A stretch of DNA of 64,000 nucleotides from UBA1309 sp047605645 (GTDB taxonomy: Bacteria > Bacteroidota > Bacteroidia > Bacteroidales > Dysgonomonadaceae), in NCBI GenBank assembly GCA_047605645.1, contig JASGFJ010000019.1:1-64000 (forward strand), read 5' to 3'. Each line of letters begins with the position of its first letter. Within the stretch, counting starts at the first letter, position 1. The translations under genes were made by a program, and so were the position numbers. Below the pieces are notes generated by a model. It made no database searches, was not told where the DNA came from, and worked only from the letters and a program-made list of their open reading frames with translations. Shown here piece after piece: positions 36,881-45,678 of this stretch.

Positions 36881-38341
36881 ATGAAAAAAATGCTGCCAAA
36901 AGCCATGGAAAGAAAAAGAAGTTTTTCATTTTCTGTACTAAACAATACAGCCTTCACAAAATTCGGATTTATCCTTTGTTTGATGATATTTTCGGAAAAT
37001 TACCGAAGTGAAGCACAAGTTGTAATCACCAATACTCAGATAACAATGGGGAGTACTGGACGAATCGGGATAGGCCTGTCTCCTAACGGAGAGGGAACCA
37101 TGTGGAAACCACTAAACCTTTCAGGTCAAGGATCCTTAGGAGGACGTATGGAACAGACAGACTATATGGATTTGCTGCCCGCACTGCACTTTTCACCGGT
37201 GCTCAATGGGAAAGACAGTACAAACATAACCTTTCAGGTACGTCTGGGAATGTATTCCAAAAACGGACAATTCATGGGCAATACATCTACAAATACTCCC
37301 AACGGATTGACTTTCATTCTTCCGGAAACCTATATTGAAGCCCGAAATATCGTAGGCAGCCGTTGGTCGGCATGGTGTGGAGTTCGCTTCAGAAGATATG
37401 ACGATATACATATCTGCGACTACTTCTTTTTTGACGACCACTCGGCTCAGGGCTTCGGTGTTAGCTACAAAAACACAGAATTGTCGATGTATATGCCGGC
37501 ATCAAGCGATTCAGCCGGAGTGTTTCCCTACAATTATGCCGTAACAGTAGCAGGAGCCACCAACAATGTGATTCGTCAACGACAAGCCTGGGTATTGGAA
37601 CATAGTATTATTTCAAAAAACGGAAATACGCTAAAACTTCTTGGAGAGTATCACTATGTACCGGCTTCTTCGCAAAAAGCAAGTATTCATTATGCTTCCG
37701 ATAACGGGTGGGTGCTTGGTGCAAAATACGACAACGTAATCAAAACGCCGAAACCGGGTTCATTCAACCAGTTTGCCGTGCGATATGGACACGGAGTTGC
37801 CAACGGCGGTGATAATGGAAACACCTACACCTGGCAAACCTACGGAGCTCCGAATGCGAACGGGAAATACACCAATGCTTTCTCCTTCACAACTGTAGAA
37901 CATATTTTATTGAATTTATCGAATAAGATATCTCTGAATGCATACGGCGTCTACACATTAAGCAAAGGAGGTGCTGATACCAACGGCAAAGCAACATTCT
38001 TTGACGGATCTCAGATTTATAACAGAAAACAGGATTTTGTGACCGGAATGAGAGGATTCTTTTATGCAACCAATTGGCTTCACCTTTTGGGTGAAGTACA
38101 TTATGCAACCCGTAAAGATGGAGACAATCCGATAGCATCCATGGTGAAGTTTTCATTCGCACCGACGATTGTTCCGGTTGCCAAACGCGATCCTTGGTGC
38201 CGACCGCATATCCGACTCGTATTTACAGCTGCCAGATACAATAATTATGCAAAAGACAACCGATATTCTCCCTGGTTACAGGTCAATCAGAAACAATGGG
38301 GAGTGTATGTGGGTGTGAAAACAGAATGGTGGCTCTTCTAA
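36881..38341 (+). CDS. LamB-like carbohydrate porin
   Basis: I use ATG 36881 (486 residues) rather than a GTG two codons upstream. A hydrophobic signal-like segment (TKFGFILCLMIFSENYRSEA) is preceded by about 30 basic residues. The segment RRYDDIHICDYFFFDDHSAQ resembles the maltoporin motif RHDVHMIDFYYWD, and the protein ends KTEWWLF with a C-terminal Phe, as outer-membrane barrels do. It would be the outer-membrane entry channel of the ketose cluster. The long N-terminus is unusual. Confidence 0.75.
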   Translation: MKKMLPKAMERKRSFSFSVLNNTAFTKFGFILCLMIFSENYRSEAQVVITNTQITMGSTGRIGIGLSPNGEGTMWKPLNLSGQGSLGGRMEQTDYMDLLPALHFSPVLNGKDSTNITFQVRLGMYSKNGQFMGNTSTNTPNGLTFILPETYIEARNIVGSRWSAWCGVRFRRYDDIHICDYFFFDDHSAQGFGVSYKNTELSMYMPASSDSAGVFPYNYAVTVAGATNNVIRQRQAWVLEHSIISKNGNTLKLLGEYHYVPASSQKASIHYASDNGWVLGAKYDNVIKTPKPGSFNQFAVRYGHGVANGGDNGNTYTWQTYGAPNANGKYTNAFSFTTVEHILLNLSNKISLNAYGVYTLSKGGADTNGKATFFDGSQIYNRKQDFVTGMRGFFYATNWLHLLGEVHYATRKDGDNPIASMVKFSFAPTIVPVAKRDPWCRPHIRLVFTAARYNNYAKDNRYSPWLQVNQKQWGVYVGVKTEWWLF

Positions 38342-38382
38342 GTTGCTAACCCAATACACTCGCAATAAAAGATATAATTTAC

Positions 38383-39246
38383 ATGAAAGAAAAAAATATG
38401 AAACCTACATACGGAACATCCCTTTTATCCTTTATTTTCGGCTGGAATGCAGAAAAAGGACTTTATGCAATTCAAAAAACGGCAGAATATGGTTTTGACA
38501 TGCTCGAAATTTGCCTTCCGGGTGATTTGAATTTCGATGCAAGAACAGTTCGCAGCCAGATGGCTGACAACGGAATTCAATTGAGATGTTCATTTAATAT
38601 TCCGAAAGAATGTCACATTCCTTTTCATCCGGAACAAGCAACCGATACCATCAAAAGAGCAATTGACCTGACAGCAGAAGCCGGAAGTGATTTTCTCGGA
38701 GGAGTATTGCATTCATCCATCGCTACATTCTCCGGAAATCCTCTTACCGAAAAAGAAAAAGATACACTTTATCAAGTATTTTCTATTTTGGCAGATTATG
38801 CAAAGAAAAGTAATATAACACTGGCACCGGAGCCTATCAATCGCTACGAAAGTTATGTGTTTACTGCTGCAGAGGAGGTGCTGAATATGATAGATTCGCT
38901 GGGGAAAGACAATATTGGTCTCCATCTCGATACCTTTCACATGAACATTGAGGAGAACAGTTTCTACGAACCGGTCATCAAAGCCGGCGAAAAATTGAAA
39001 CATATCCACATGACAGAAAGCGACCGGGGAATGATGGGAGAAGGCAACGTGCATTGGGATGATCTCTTCCGAGGATTAGCTGAAATCAATTACCAAGGCC
39101 CTTTAGTTCTTGAAAATTTTTCTTCTGAAATCACCGAATTGGTTGGCCCTACTTCTCTTTGGAGAAAGTCTAAATATAACTCCGAAGATCTGGCCAAAGG
39201 AAGTTTAGCTTTTATGAAACAAATGGTCGAAAAATGGTATAAATAA
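38383..39246 (+). CDS. Ketose 3-epimerase (D-psicose/D-tagatose 3-epimerase type)
   Basis: A 287-residue TIM-barrel enzyme. The metal and catalytic residues of the DTE/DPE family can be assigned: Glu in LAPEPINRYESY, Asp in LHLDTFHMNIEE, His in HIHMTESDRG and the last Glu in GPLVLENFSSE. These enzymes invert C3 of free ketoses, for example D-psicose (allulose) to D-fructose. The neighbouring fructokinase supports a route ketose to fructose to fructose 6-phosphate. Two in-frame ATGs (codons 1 and 6) are possible. Which ketose is the natural substrate cannot be told. Confidence 0.85.
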   Translation: MKEKNMKPTYGTSLLSFIFGWNAEKGLYAIQKTAEYGFDMLEICLPGDLNFDARTVRSQMADNGIQLRCSFNIPKECHIPFHPEQATDTIKRAIDLTAEAGSDFLGGVLHSSIATFSGNPLTEKEKDTLYQVFSILADYAKKSNITLAPEPINRYESYVFTAAEEVLNMIDSLGKDNIGLHLDTFHMNIEENSFYEPVIKAGEKLKHIHMTESDRGMMGEGNVHWDDLFRGLAEINYQGPLVLENFSSEITELVGPTSLWRKSKYNSEDLAKGSLAFMKQMVEKWYK

Positions 39247-39280
39247 ATACGGAAAACCCAATTACATTTAATATTCTCTT

Positions 39281-39324
39281 GAAACGAGCTGCCGGAATTT
39301 ACGCTGTGCAGCTCGTTTCCTTTT
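39281..39324 (+). terminator. Terminator 1 of the ketose operon
   Basis: GAAACGAGCTGC pairs perfectly with GCAGCTCGTTTC (39308-39319), followed by CTTTTC, 35 bp after the epimerase stop. Confidence 0.85.
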
Positions 39325-39357
39325 CGGCGAAAAACAATTTTAAAAGCACTTCAAATG

Positions 39358-39406
39358 ACAACAGCATGGGCAAGAACCGGAGTTCCACCCATGCTGTTGT
39401 TTTATC
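39358..39406 (+). terminator. Terminator 2 of the ketose operon
   Basis: ACAACAGCATGGG (39358-39370) pairs with CCCATGCTGTTGT (39388-39400), followed by TTTATC. It is a second perfect stem about 40 bp after the first. Confidence 0.8.
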
Positions 39407-39620
39407 TGCTGAAAACATCAGTATTCCATAAAAGCTTGAGCGTTTATAAACAAGCCTTCTTTATTACATTGTTTATTTTCAACGTTTTACAAAAGCATAA
39501 ATCTTCAACTTTTTAAAATATTGAGAATATAAGTTCAAGTCCGTATCCTCTCAAACAGGCCATAGTCCATTCATATTCAGCATTATAAAAAAAAATGCGT
39601 TTGAAATTTTAACGGAACAC

Positions 39621-39660
39621 GAATGAGCTGAAAAGTGAAATCAGCTCATTCTATTTTTAT
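39621..39660 (+). terminator. Third hairpin, overlapping the nspC stop codon
   Basis: GAATGAGCTGA (39621-39631) pairs perfectly with TCAGCTCATTC (39641-39651), followed on the plus strand by TATTTTTAT. The right arm is the last codons and stop of nspC on the minus strand, so it would stop plus-strand readthrough; on the minus strand the tail is not T-rich. 39407-39620 between the hairpins is AT-rich and shows no gene. Confidence 0.65.
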
Positions 39661-40786
39661 AATCCTCATAATCAAACCGACGGTATGTCTCCAGTCTGTT
39701 ATCGGAAGTCCAAAGAGCAATATCGGGATGATGTACCCCATTGAACATATTGGTTTTTACAATCGTATAATGAATCATGTCTTCAAAAATAATCTGATCT
39801 CCAATCTGCAAAGGAGCATCAAATGACCAGTCCCCGATGAAGTCTCCACTCAAACAACTACATCCGCCCATGCGGTAAGTAGGCAAACCTGAGACAGGCT
39901 CCTGATACGCTCCACGAATACGTGGTTTGTATGGCATTTCAAGACAATCGGGCATGTGGCAGGTGAATGAAACATCCAGAATAGCTGTTTTAATCCCGTG
40001 ATTTTCCACAATATCGACCACAGAAGATACCAATACACCGGTTTCCCAAGCGAAAGCACTTCCCGGCTCCATAATAAGCTGAAGATGAGGATAAAGAGTC
40101 TGGAATCCGTTCAATGTACGAATCAGATGATCTACACAATAGTCTTTTCGAGTCATTAAATGTCCGCCGCCCATATTCAGCCATTTAATTTGTTTGAGAA
40201 AATGGCCGAATTTCCGTTCCATCACTTCCAGTGTTTTTTCCAAATCATAGGAAGTCGATTCGCACAAATTATGGAAATGCAACCCTTCCAATCCACGAGG
40301 AAGTCCTTTTCGGTTTAGTTCATCCGCAGTCACTCCAAAACGGGATCCCGGAGCTGTCGGATTGTATAAATCAGTCTCAACCACGGAGAATTCCGGATTC
40401 ACCCGCAATCCGCAGGAAACACGATTCCCTTCAGTTTCTACCTTGGGATAAAAACGGTTGAATTGCGAAACAGAGTTAAAGGTAATATGACTGCTGTATT
40501 TCAGGAAATCATCGATATTATTGTCTGAATAAGCCGGTGTAAAGGTGTGCGCCGGACTTTTCATTTCTTCGAAAGCCAGACGTGCTTCATATACAGAGCT
40601 TGCTGTCGATTCGGGAATATATTCGCGGATAATTGGGAAAGATTTCCACATCGCAAATGCTTTGAAAGCAAGAATTATGTTCACTCCTGTGCGCTCTTTC
40701 ACGGAACGAATCAACTCTAAATTACGACGAAGAAGCACCTCTTCCATCACATACGCCGGTGCTTTTATTTGAGAAAAATCAATCAT
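39641..40786 (-). CDS. nspC: Carboxynorspermidine/carboxyspermidine decarboxylase
   Basis: A 381-residue PLP enzyme of the alanine racemase-fold decarboxylase group. The PLP lysine is in LAFKAFAMW, and the pocket motifs LHFHNLCES, NMGGGHLMTRKDY and EPGSAFAWETG fit NspC. It makes norspermidine or spermidine from the carboxylated precursor. No carboxynorspermidine dehydrogenase gene is adjacent. It complements the potABCD importer 25 kb away in polyamine supply. Confidence 0.93.
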   Translation of the reverse strand: MIDFSQIKAPAYVMEEVLLRRNLELIRSVKERTGVNIILAFKAFAMWKSFPIIREYIPESTASSVYEARLAFEEMKSPAHTFTPAYSDNNIDDFLKYSSHITFNSVSQFNRFYPKVETEGNRVSCGLRVNPEFSVVETDLYNPTAPGSRFGVTADELNRKGLPRGLEGLHFHNLCESTSYDLEKTLEVMERKFGHFLKQIKWLNMGGGHLMTRKDYCVDHLIRTLNGFQTLYPHLQLIMEPGSAFAWETGVLVSSVVDIVENHGIKTAILDVSFTCHMPDCLEMPYKPRIRGAYQEPVSGLPTYRMGGCSCLSGDFIGDWSFDAPLQIGDQIIFEDMIHYTIVKTNMFNGVHHPDIALWTSDNRLETYRRFDYEDYKNRMS

Positions 40787-40828
40787 TTTTTATCAATGTA
40801 CTAATTGGTTAATATGCTGATTTGCAAA

Positions 40829-43192
40829 TTACGATTCTACCTTTCTAAACTTTGCGAATTTAAGTAATAATTGCTTTGTTCCGGCATTTTCGAAGTTCAC
40901 AGTTGCTTTTCTACTGCTGGCATCTCCTGTCACATCCACAATTGTTCCTAAGCCAAAACGATCGTGAGCAATCACATCACCGGGTTTCACCTCATCCTTC
41001 TGCGAAGAAATGCCGACTTTGGGTCGTACCTGTTCGGCTTTCACAAAATTTCCCCGTGGCGGCACTCCTGATTTTGGTTGTGGCTGTGCATAGGGCTGTT
41101 CTTTCTTCATTCCGCCGAAAGGAGAAGACGATCCAAACCGCGATGTAGAACTTTCATTTTCTGAAAATGGAGATTCAGAGGACCGCGACGGAGCACCACC
41201 TAACGAAAAAGCTTTACTTAACATTCTATCCTGAATATCCAGATATTCAGGTTTGATTTCTTTCAAAAAACGGCTGGGATTGCAGGAATCTGTTTGTCCA
41301 TTTCGAAAACGGCTGCGTGCATACGTCAGCATACAGTATTCTTCAGCCCGGGTCAACGCCACATAGAAGAGACGTCTCTCCTCCTCCACTCCTTTCACTT
41401 CGGAGAGAGCCATCGATGACGGAAAAAGCTCTTCCTCCAGCCCGACCACAAATACATTTCTAAACTCAAGCCCTTTTGCCGAATGAATCGTCATCATCGT
41501 CACTTTCTCTGCTTCAGATTCTTTATCGGTATCCTGATCGGTCAGCAAAGATACTTCCGAAAGAAAATCAGGCAAACGATATTCATCGCTTCCTTCTTCC
41601 TGCCTGGCCTCCGTAAATTCATGAATTCCACCCAGCAATTCTTGCAGATTCTCTTGCCGGCTCATCCCTTCTGGAGACATATCCTGATAAGTATCATTCG
41701 CAATACCGCTTTGTTTGGTAATCAGTAAGGCCAAATCGTAGGCGGAGAGTTCACGCAACTGCTCCAGAAAACTTTCAATCATTTCCCGAAAAGCTGCCAG
41801 TTTTTTAGCTGTTCCCGAATTAATATTCAGGTTGAATTGCAAAGGATCAGAAACCACCGTCCACAAACTAACCTGATGCAACTTGGCGGCATCGGCAATC
41901 TTACCGACAGTAGTATCTCCTATTCCGCGTGTCGGAAAATTGATAACACGCTTGAAGGCCTCTTCGTCATTCGGGTTTATCACCAGACGAAAATAGGCAA
42001 TCACATCCTTGATTTCTTTTCGTTGATAGAACGAAAGTCCGCCATAGATGCGATAAGGAATCGTTTTCTTACGCAAAGCCTCTTCGAAAATACGGGATTG
42101 GGCATTCGTTCGGTACAGAATAGCAAAGTCGCCATAGGATATCTTGGCGTGGCGATGCATCTCTGCTATTTTGTTCGCCACAATCACTCCTTCCTCAAAG
42201 TCGGAATAAGCTCCGGTGATCGTTATTCTTTCTCCGGTATCATTTTTCGAGAAGACATTCTTTTCGAGTTGCTCCTTGTTGTTTTTTATTAAACTGTTCG
42301 CCGCATTTACAATCATCTGCGTCGAGCGGTAGTTTCTTTCCAGTTTAAATATCTTGGATTCAGGGTAGGTTTTCTGAAAATTCAGAATATTCGCGATGTT
42401 AGCTCCGCGAAACGAATAGATGCTCTGCGCATCATCTCCCACCACACACATCCGGTGATGTGCTTCGGCCAGTCGCTGCACAATCAGATGTTGGGCAAAA
42501 TTGGTATCCTGATATTCGTCTACCAGTATAAACTGGAATTGCTGCTGATAACGTCCCAGAATCTCCGGAAAATCGCGGAACAAGACATTGATATTAAAGA
42601 GAAGATCATCGAAATCCATTGCATTAGAAGCCTTCAGGCGGGCATTGTAGGATTTGAAAATCTCTGCCGTCATGGGCACATTAGCCCGCATATCATGCAC
42701 AATGACTTCCTTGTCCTGCGCATATCTTTCGGGCGAAAACAATTGATTTTTTGCCATTGAAATAGCACCCTGGATTTTTGCAGGTTTATACACCTTGTCA
42801 TCCAGCTTCATCTCTTTGATAATGTTTTTTATCAGGTTGCGCGAGTCGGAAGTGTCATAGATGGTAAAATCCGAAGTATAGCCCAAAGCTGCCGCCTCTT
42901 TCCGCAAAATACGTGAAAAAATGGAGTGGAATGTTCCCATCCACAAACGGCGCGAGGTAGCTTCTCCTTCCAGCGAAGCAATACGCGACTTCATTTCCCG
43001 TGCGGCTTTATTGGTAAAGGTAAGAGCCAGTATGTTATAAGGAGAGAGCCCGATGCTCATCAAATAAGCAATTTTATAAGTCAACACCCGGGTTTTGCCC
43101 GAACCGGCACCGGCTATAATCAACGACGGGCCTTCGTTATATTCTACTGCCTGTCGCTGGGACTCATTCAGTTCGTTTAAGTAATCTACCAT
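40829..43192 (-). CDS. UvrD/PcrA-type superfamily I DNA helicase
   Basis: A 787-residue 3'-5' helicase. Motif I is GAGSGKTRVL, motif Ia LALTFTNKAAREM, motif II LVDEYQDTN, motif III VVGDDAQSIYSFRGA, motif IV LERNYRST, motif V MTIHSAKGLEF and motif VI VALTRAEE. A Gly/Pro/Ser-rich linker (about 655-725) precedes a small C-terminal Tudor-like domain (KPGDVIAHDRFGLGTIVDV), as in PcrA/UvrD. It acts in excision repair and replication-conflict removal. Confidence 0.94.
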   Translation of the reverse strand: MVDYLNELNESQRQAVEYNEGPSLIIAGAGSGKTRVLTYKIAYLMSIGLSPYNILALTFTNKAAREMKSRIASLEGEATSRRLWMGTFHSIFSRILRKEAAALGYTSDFTIYDTSDSRNLIKNIIKEMKLDDKVYKPAKIQGAISMAKNQLFSPERYAQDKEVIVHDMRANVPMTAEIFKSYNARLKASNAMDFDDLLFNINVLFRDFPEILGRYQQQFQFILVDEYQDTNFAQHLIVQRLAEAHHRMCVVGDDAQSIYSFRGANIANILNFQKTYPESKIFKLERNYRSTQMIVNAANSLIKNNKEQLEKNVFSKNDTGERITITGAYSDFEEGVIVANKIAEMHRHAKISYGDFAILYRTNAQSRIFEEALRKKTIPYRIYGGLSFYQRKEIKDVIAYFRLVINPNDEEAFKRVINFPTRGIGDTTVGKIADAAKLHQVSLWTVVSDPLQFNLNINSGTAKKLAAFREMIESFLEQLRELSAYDLALLITKQSGIANDTYQDMSPEGMSRQENLQELLGGIHEFTEARQEEGSDEYRLPDFLSEVSLLTDQDTDKESEAEKVTMMTIHSAKGLEFRNVFVVGLEEELFPSSMALSEVKGVEEERRLFYVALTRAEEYCMLTYARSRFRNGQTDSCNPSRFLKEIKPEYLDIQDRMLSKAFSLGGAPSRSSESPFSENESSTSRFGSSSPFGGMKKEQPYAQPQPKSGVPPRGNFVKAEQVRPKVGISSQKDEVKPGDVIAHDRFGLGTIVDVTGDASSRKATVNFENAGTKQLLLKFAKFRKVES

Positions 43193-43220
43193 GCTTCAAA
43201 GTTAGGTACTAAGCTAAGAT

Positions 43221-43254
43221 AAAAAAAGCATCCTTCATATAATCTGAGGGATGC
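43221..43254 (-). terminator. Terminator of the DUF4271-hemD transcript
   Basis: On the minus strand GCATCCCTCA pairs with TGAAGGATGC and is followed by seven Ts (43221-43227), 24 bp after the hemD-like stop. It is a textbook intrinsic terminator and isolates the helicase gene. Confidence 0.9.
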
Positions 43255-43278
43255 CGAAATATTTTTCATTGAAGAAAA

Positions 43279-44049
43279 TCAGCTTACGGCATGTTTCTTC
43301 TTTTTGTTTTCTTTCAAAAATGCTTCCAAAGCACCTGTCATGGACGGATATTCCGGTTGCGGAGCCTCACAATCGAGACGAAGACCCGAATCCAGAATAG
43401 CTTTTGCAGTGGCATGTCCGAAACAACCGATAGCAATTTCTCCCTGTTCGAAATCAGGAAAATTTTTAAGCAATGTCTGCACACCTACCGGAGTAAAGAA
43501 AATAATCATATCATAATCAAACTCTTCGTCTTCCTGAAAATCATTGCTAACAGTACGGTACATAACCGATTTGGTATAATTGATTTTCTTTTCATCCAAA
43601 AAATTTGCCACTTCGTCGGTATGGACATCAGAAACAGGAACCAAAAAAGTTTCTTTGCTATGTTTTGCAAAATTAGGCGCCAATCCGGCTATCTTACCTG
43701 TAGCACTGAAAAATATCTTGCGTTTACGATACACAATATACTTCTGAAGATACAGAGCTACTGACTCAGATGTACAGAAGTACTTCATTGCTTCAGGCAT
43801 CACAATACGTAATTCTTCACACAGGCGAAAGAAATGGTCGACAGCAGTTTTTGCCGTAAAAATAATAGCGGTAAAATCTAAAATATTGATTCGTTGTTGT
43901 CTGAATTCTTTTGCTGAGACCCCTTCTACTTTAAAAAATGGGCGAAAGACCAATTTCACCTCATACTTTTCTGCAATCTCAAAATAGGGCGATTTCTCCG
44001 TTTGCGGTTGGGGTTGAGATACTAAAATTTTTTTAATCTTAAATGTCAT
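43279..44049 (-). CDS. hemD: Uroporphyrinogen-III synthase-like protein
   Basis: A 256-residue protein with two Rossmann-like halves. Recognisable parts are ILVSQPQPQTEKSPYFEIAE at the start, IIFTAKTAVDHFF, KYFCTSESVALYLQKY, and IIFFTPVGVQTLL with IGCFGHATAKAILDSG. HemD cyclises hydroxymethylbilane; the family is poorly conserved, so the call rests on fold pattern and the standard Bacteroidota pairing with a DUF4271 gene, which overlaps by 4 bp. Confidence 0.8.
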   Translation of the reverse strand: MTFKIKKILVSQPQPQTEKSPYFEIAEKYEVKLVFRPFFKVEGVSAKEFRQQRINILDFTAIIFTAKTAVDHFFRLCEELRIVMPEAMKYFCTSESVALYLQKYIVYRKRKIFFSATGKIAGLAPNFAKHSKETFLVPVSDVHTDEVANFLDEKKINYTKSVMYRTVSNDFQEDEEFDYDMIIFFTPVGVQTLLKNFPDFEQGEIAIGCFGHATAKAILDSGLRLDCEAPQPEYPSMTGALEAFLKENKKKKHAVS

Positions 44050-44996
44050 AATATACAGAAAAAATCTTCTTTATATAAAAAACTCAGCCCAAAAGCTAAA
44101 TAAATATAGGGCACGATTTCAACACTGCAAAGGTACGCAATCCCAAATAAAAAATTGACTTTTTTGTTAAAAAAAAAGGCTATTAAGCGTGAAAAAAGAA
44201 TTAAATGAGATAAAACAAACAGCACAAGGATAACAATTGCCATGAGATGCTGAAAATTGTAATTATAAAGATAAATAAGCGCCGGAATAAAAGCCAACAA
44301 TCCGAACATCTCCAAAATCATCAGGTAGGTTTTCCGAAAACTTTCTATAAACTCCTTCATACTAAACACATAGCCAACAAGAGAGTAGAACAGATACTTT
44401 ACTAAGAAAAAAACAGAAACCACAACTGTAAAACCGACAACCGTCTGCCAATCATGATGAAGCGGTCTGACTACGTGATCGGTCTGCTGTATAAATTGAT
44501 AAAATATCAAAGAGATAAGAAAGGCGGAAAGAGACCCCAGAAAGAGGCTTCCCCAGATTTCCTTTATCGTAATTTCATTAAATGTATCCTTTTTCTCACG
44601 AAGGGTCACTAACATTTGGATACCTTCCATAAAAAAGTTATGTCCGCGCTGTAATATCCGGCAAATAATCAAAAAGCAAATCAGCAGAGATAAAAAAATA
44701 CCGTCATGCTGCTTCAACATATTAGGAATAGGTTCGCTCCACAAGCCATTTCCTTTAGCTATTTGTTCGATGGAATTGCCCATCTTATATGCTTTTACAG
44801 ATGCCGAATCCATGCTATACGAAAATTTCGCAGAATCATATTTCAGCATATACGGCTTTTCCAAATCGGTCTGCCGGAAAAGTTCTATCTTTTTATTTTT
44901 CACAGCATGCGCCGCAGAATCAATCCTTGCCATAGCTGTAGAGTCAGCCATAGAAGAAAAAGCAAGAGCATCTGAGGAATTATTTGTTTGAATCAT
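44046..44996 (-). CDS. DUF4271 membrane protein
   Basis: A 316-residue protein with a soluble N-terminus of about 95 residues and seven or so membrane helices after residue 97 (GIFLSLLICFLIICRIL onward). It matches the Bacteroidota-specific DUF4271 group that commonly precedes hemD, here with a 4-bp stop/start overlap. Function is unknown; suggested links to gliding or secretion in other genera are not supported here. Confidence 0.78.
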   Translation of the reverse strand: MIQTNNSSDALAFSSMADSTAMARIDSAAHAVKNKKIELFRQTDLEKPYMLKYDSAKFSYSMDSASVKAYKMGNSIEQIAKGNGLWSEPIPNMLKQHDGIFLSLLICFLIICRILQRGHNFFMEGIQMLVTLREKKDTFNEITIKEIWGSLFLGSLSAFLISLIFYQFIQQTDHVVRPLHHDWQTVVGFTVVVSVFFLVKYLFYSLVGYVFSMKEFIESFRKTYLMILEMFGLLAFIPALIYLYNYNFQHLMAIVILVLFVLSHLILFSRLIAFFFNKKVNFLFGIAYLCSVEIVPYIYLAFGLSFLYKEDFFCIL

Positions 44997-45011
44997 TGAA
45001 TAGGTCAGAAG

Positions 45012-45599
45012 TTATAAAGCTGCAAACTTATCGTAGTCGCTGGGCCATTCCCTGGCATTTTCTATCAGAGACAAAGCTTCTTCAGGATTTTCAGCCACCT
45101 GATACAATTCGGTATGCAAGTCGCGCATAAATCTTTCTTGCGCCATCAGCTCCAATTGTTCCAACAGTGGATCATAAATATGATTTGTGTTGAGGATAAC
45201 AACCGGTTTACGATGCAATCCCAGTTGCTTCCAGGTAATCACCTCAATCAACTCTTCCAGTGTTCCGATTCCTCCGGGAAGGGCAATAAAAGCATCTGCA
45301 AGTTCCGCCATCAATTGTTTGCGTTCATGCATGTTCTGAGTCACATGTATTTTGGTCAATGAAGGGTGAAACCATCCATTATCGACCATAAACTGAGGAA
45401 TAACGCCAACAACCGCACCTCCGTTTTCCAAAACGGAATTACTGACCGCCCCCATGAGACCCATTTTTCCGGCTCCATTCACACATGTAATATCTTTCAC
45501 AGCCAACAGTTTACCTAATGTTTCTGCGTCTTTAACATAACGGTCGTCCAGTTGGGTACTGGAAGCACAGTAAACACAAATTGTCGAAATTTGAGGCAT
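45012..45599 (-). CDS. LOG-family nucleotide 5'-monophosphate phosphoribohydrolase
   Basis: A 195-residue Rossmann-fold protein from MPQISTICVYCASS, chosen because AAGGAA precedes that ATG; an ATG 11 codons upstream is also open. The LOG signature is complete: GGxGT motif in ALPGGIGTLEELIEVITWKQ plus the upstream Arg/Lys in MHERKQLM. Enzymes of this group split the glycosidic bond of nucleoside 5'-monophosphates. It lies 15 bp after the DUF4271 gene's start region in the opposite order, that is, upstream in the same transcript. Confidence 0.88.
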   Translation of the reverse strand: MPQISTICVYCASSTQLDDRYVKDAETLGKLLAVKDITCVNGAGKMGLMGAVSNSVLENGGAVVGVIPQFMVDNGWFHPSLTKIHVTQNMHERKQLMAELADAFIALPGGIGTLEELIEVITWKQLGLHRKPVVILNTNHIYDPLLEQLELMAQERFMRDLHTELYQVAENPEEALSLIENAREWPSDYDKFAAL

Positions 45600-45678
45600 A
45601 AGCAGTTCCTTTTTTATAACGAAGAGCGACATCCGTTTTCATGGATGTCACCCTCCTGTTAGATTTCAGACTGCAAAA

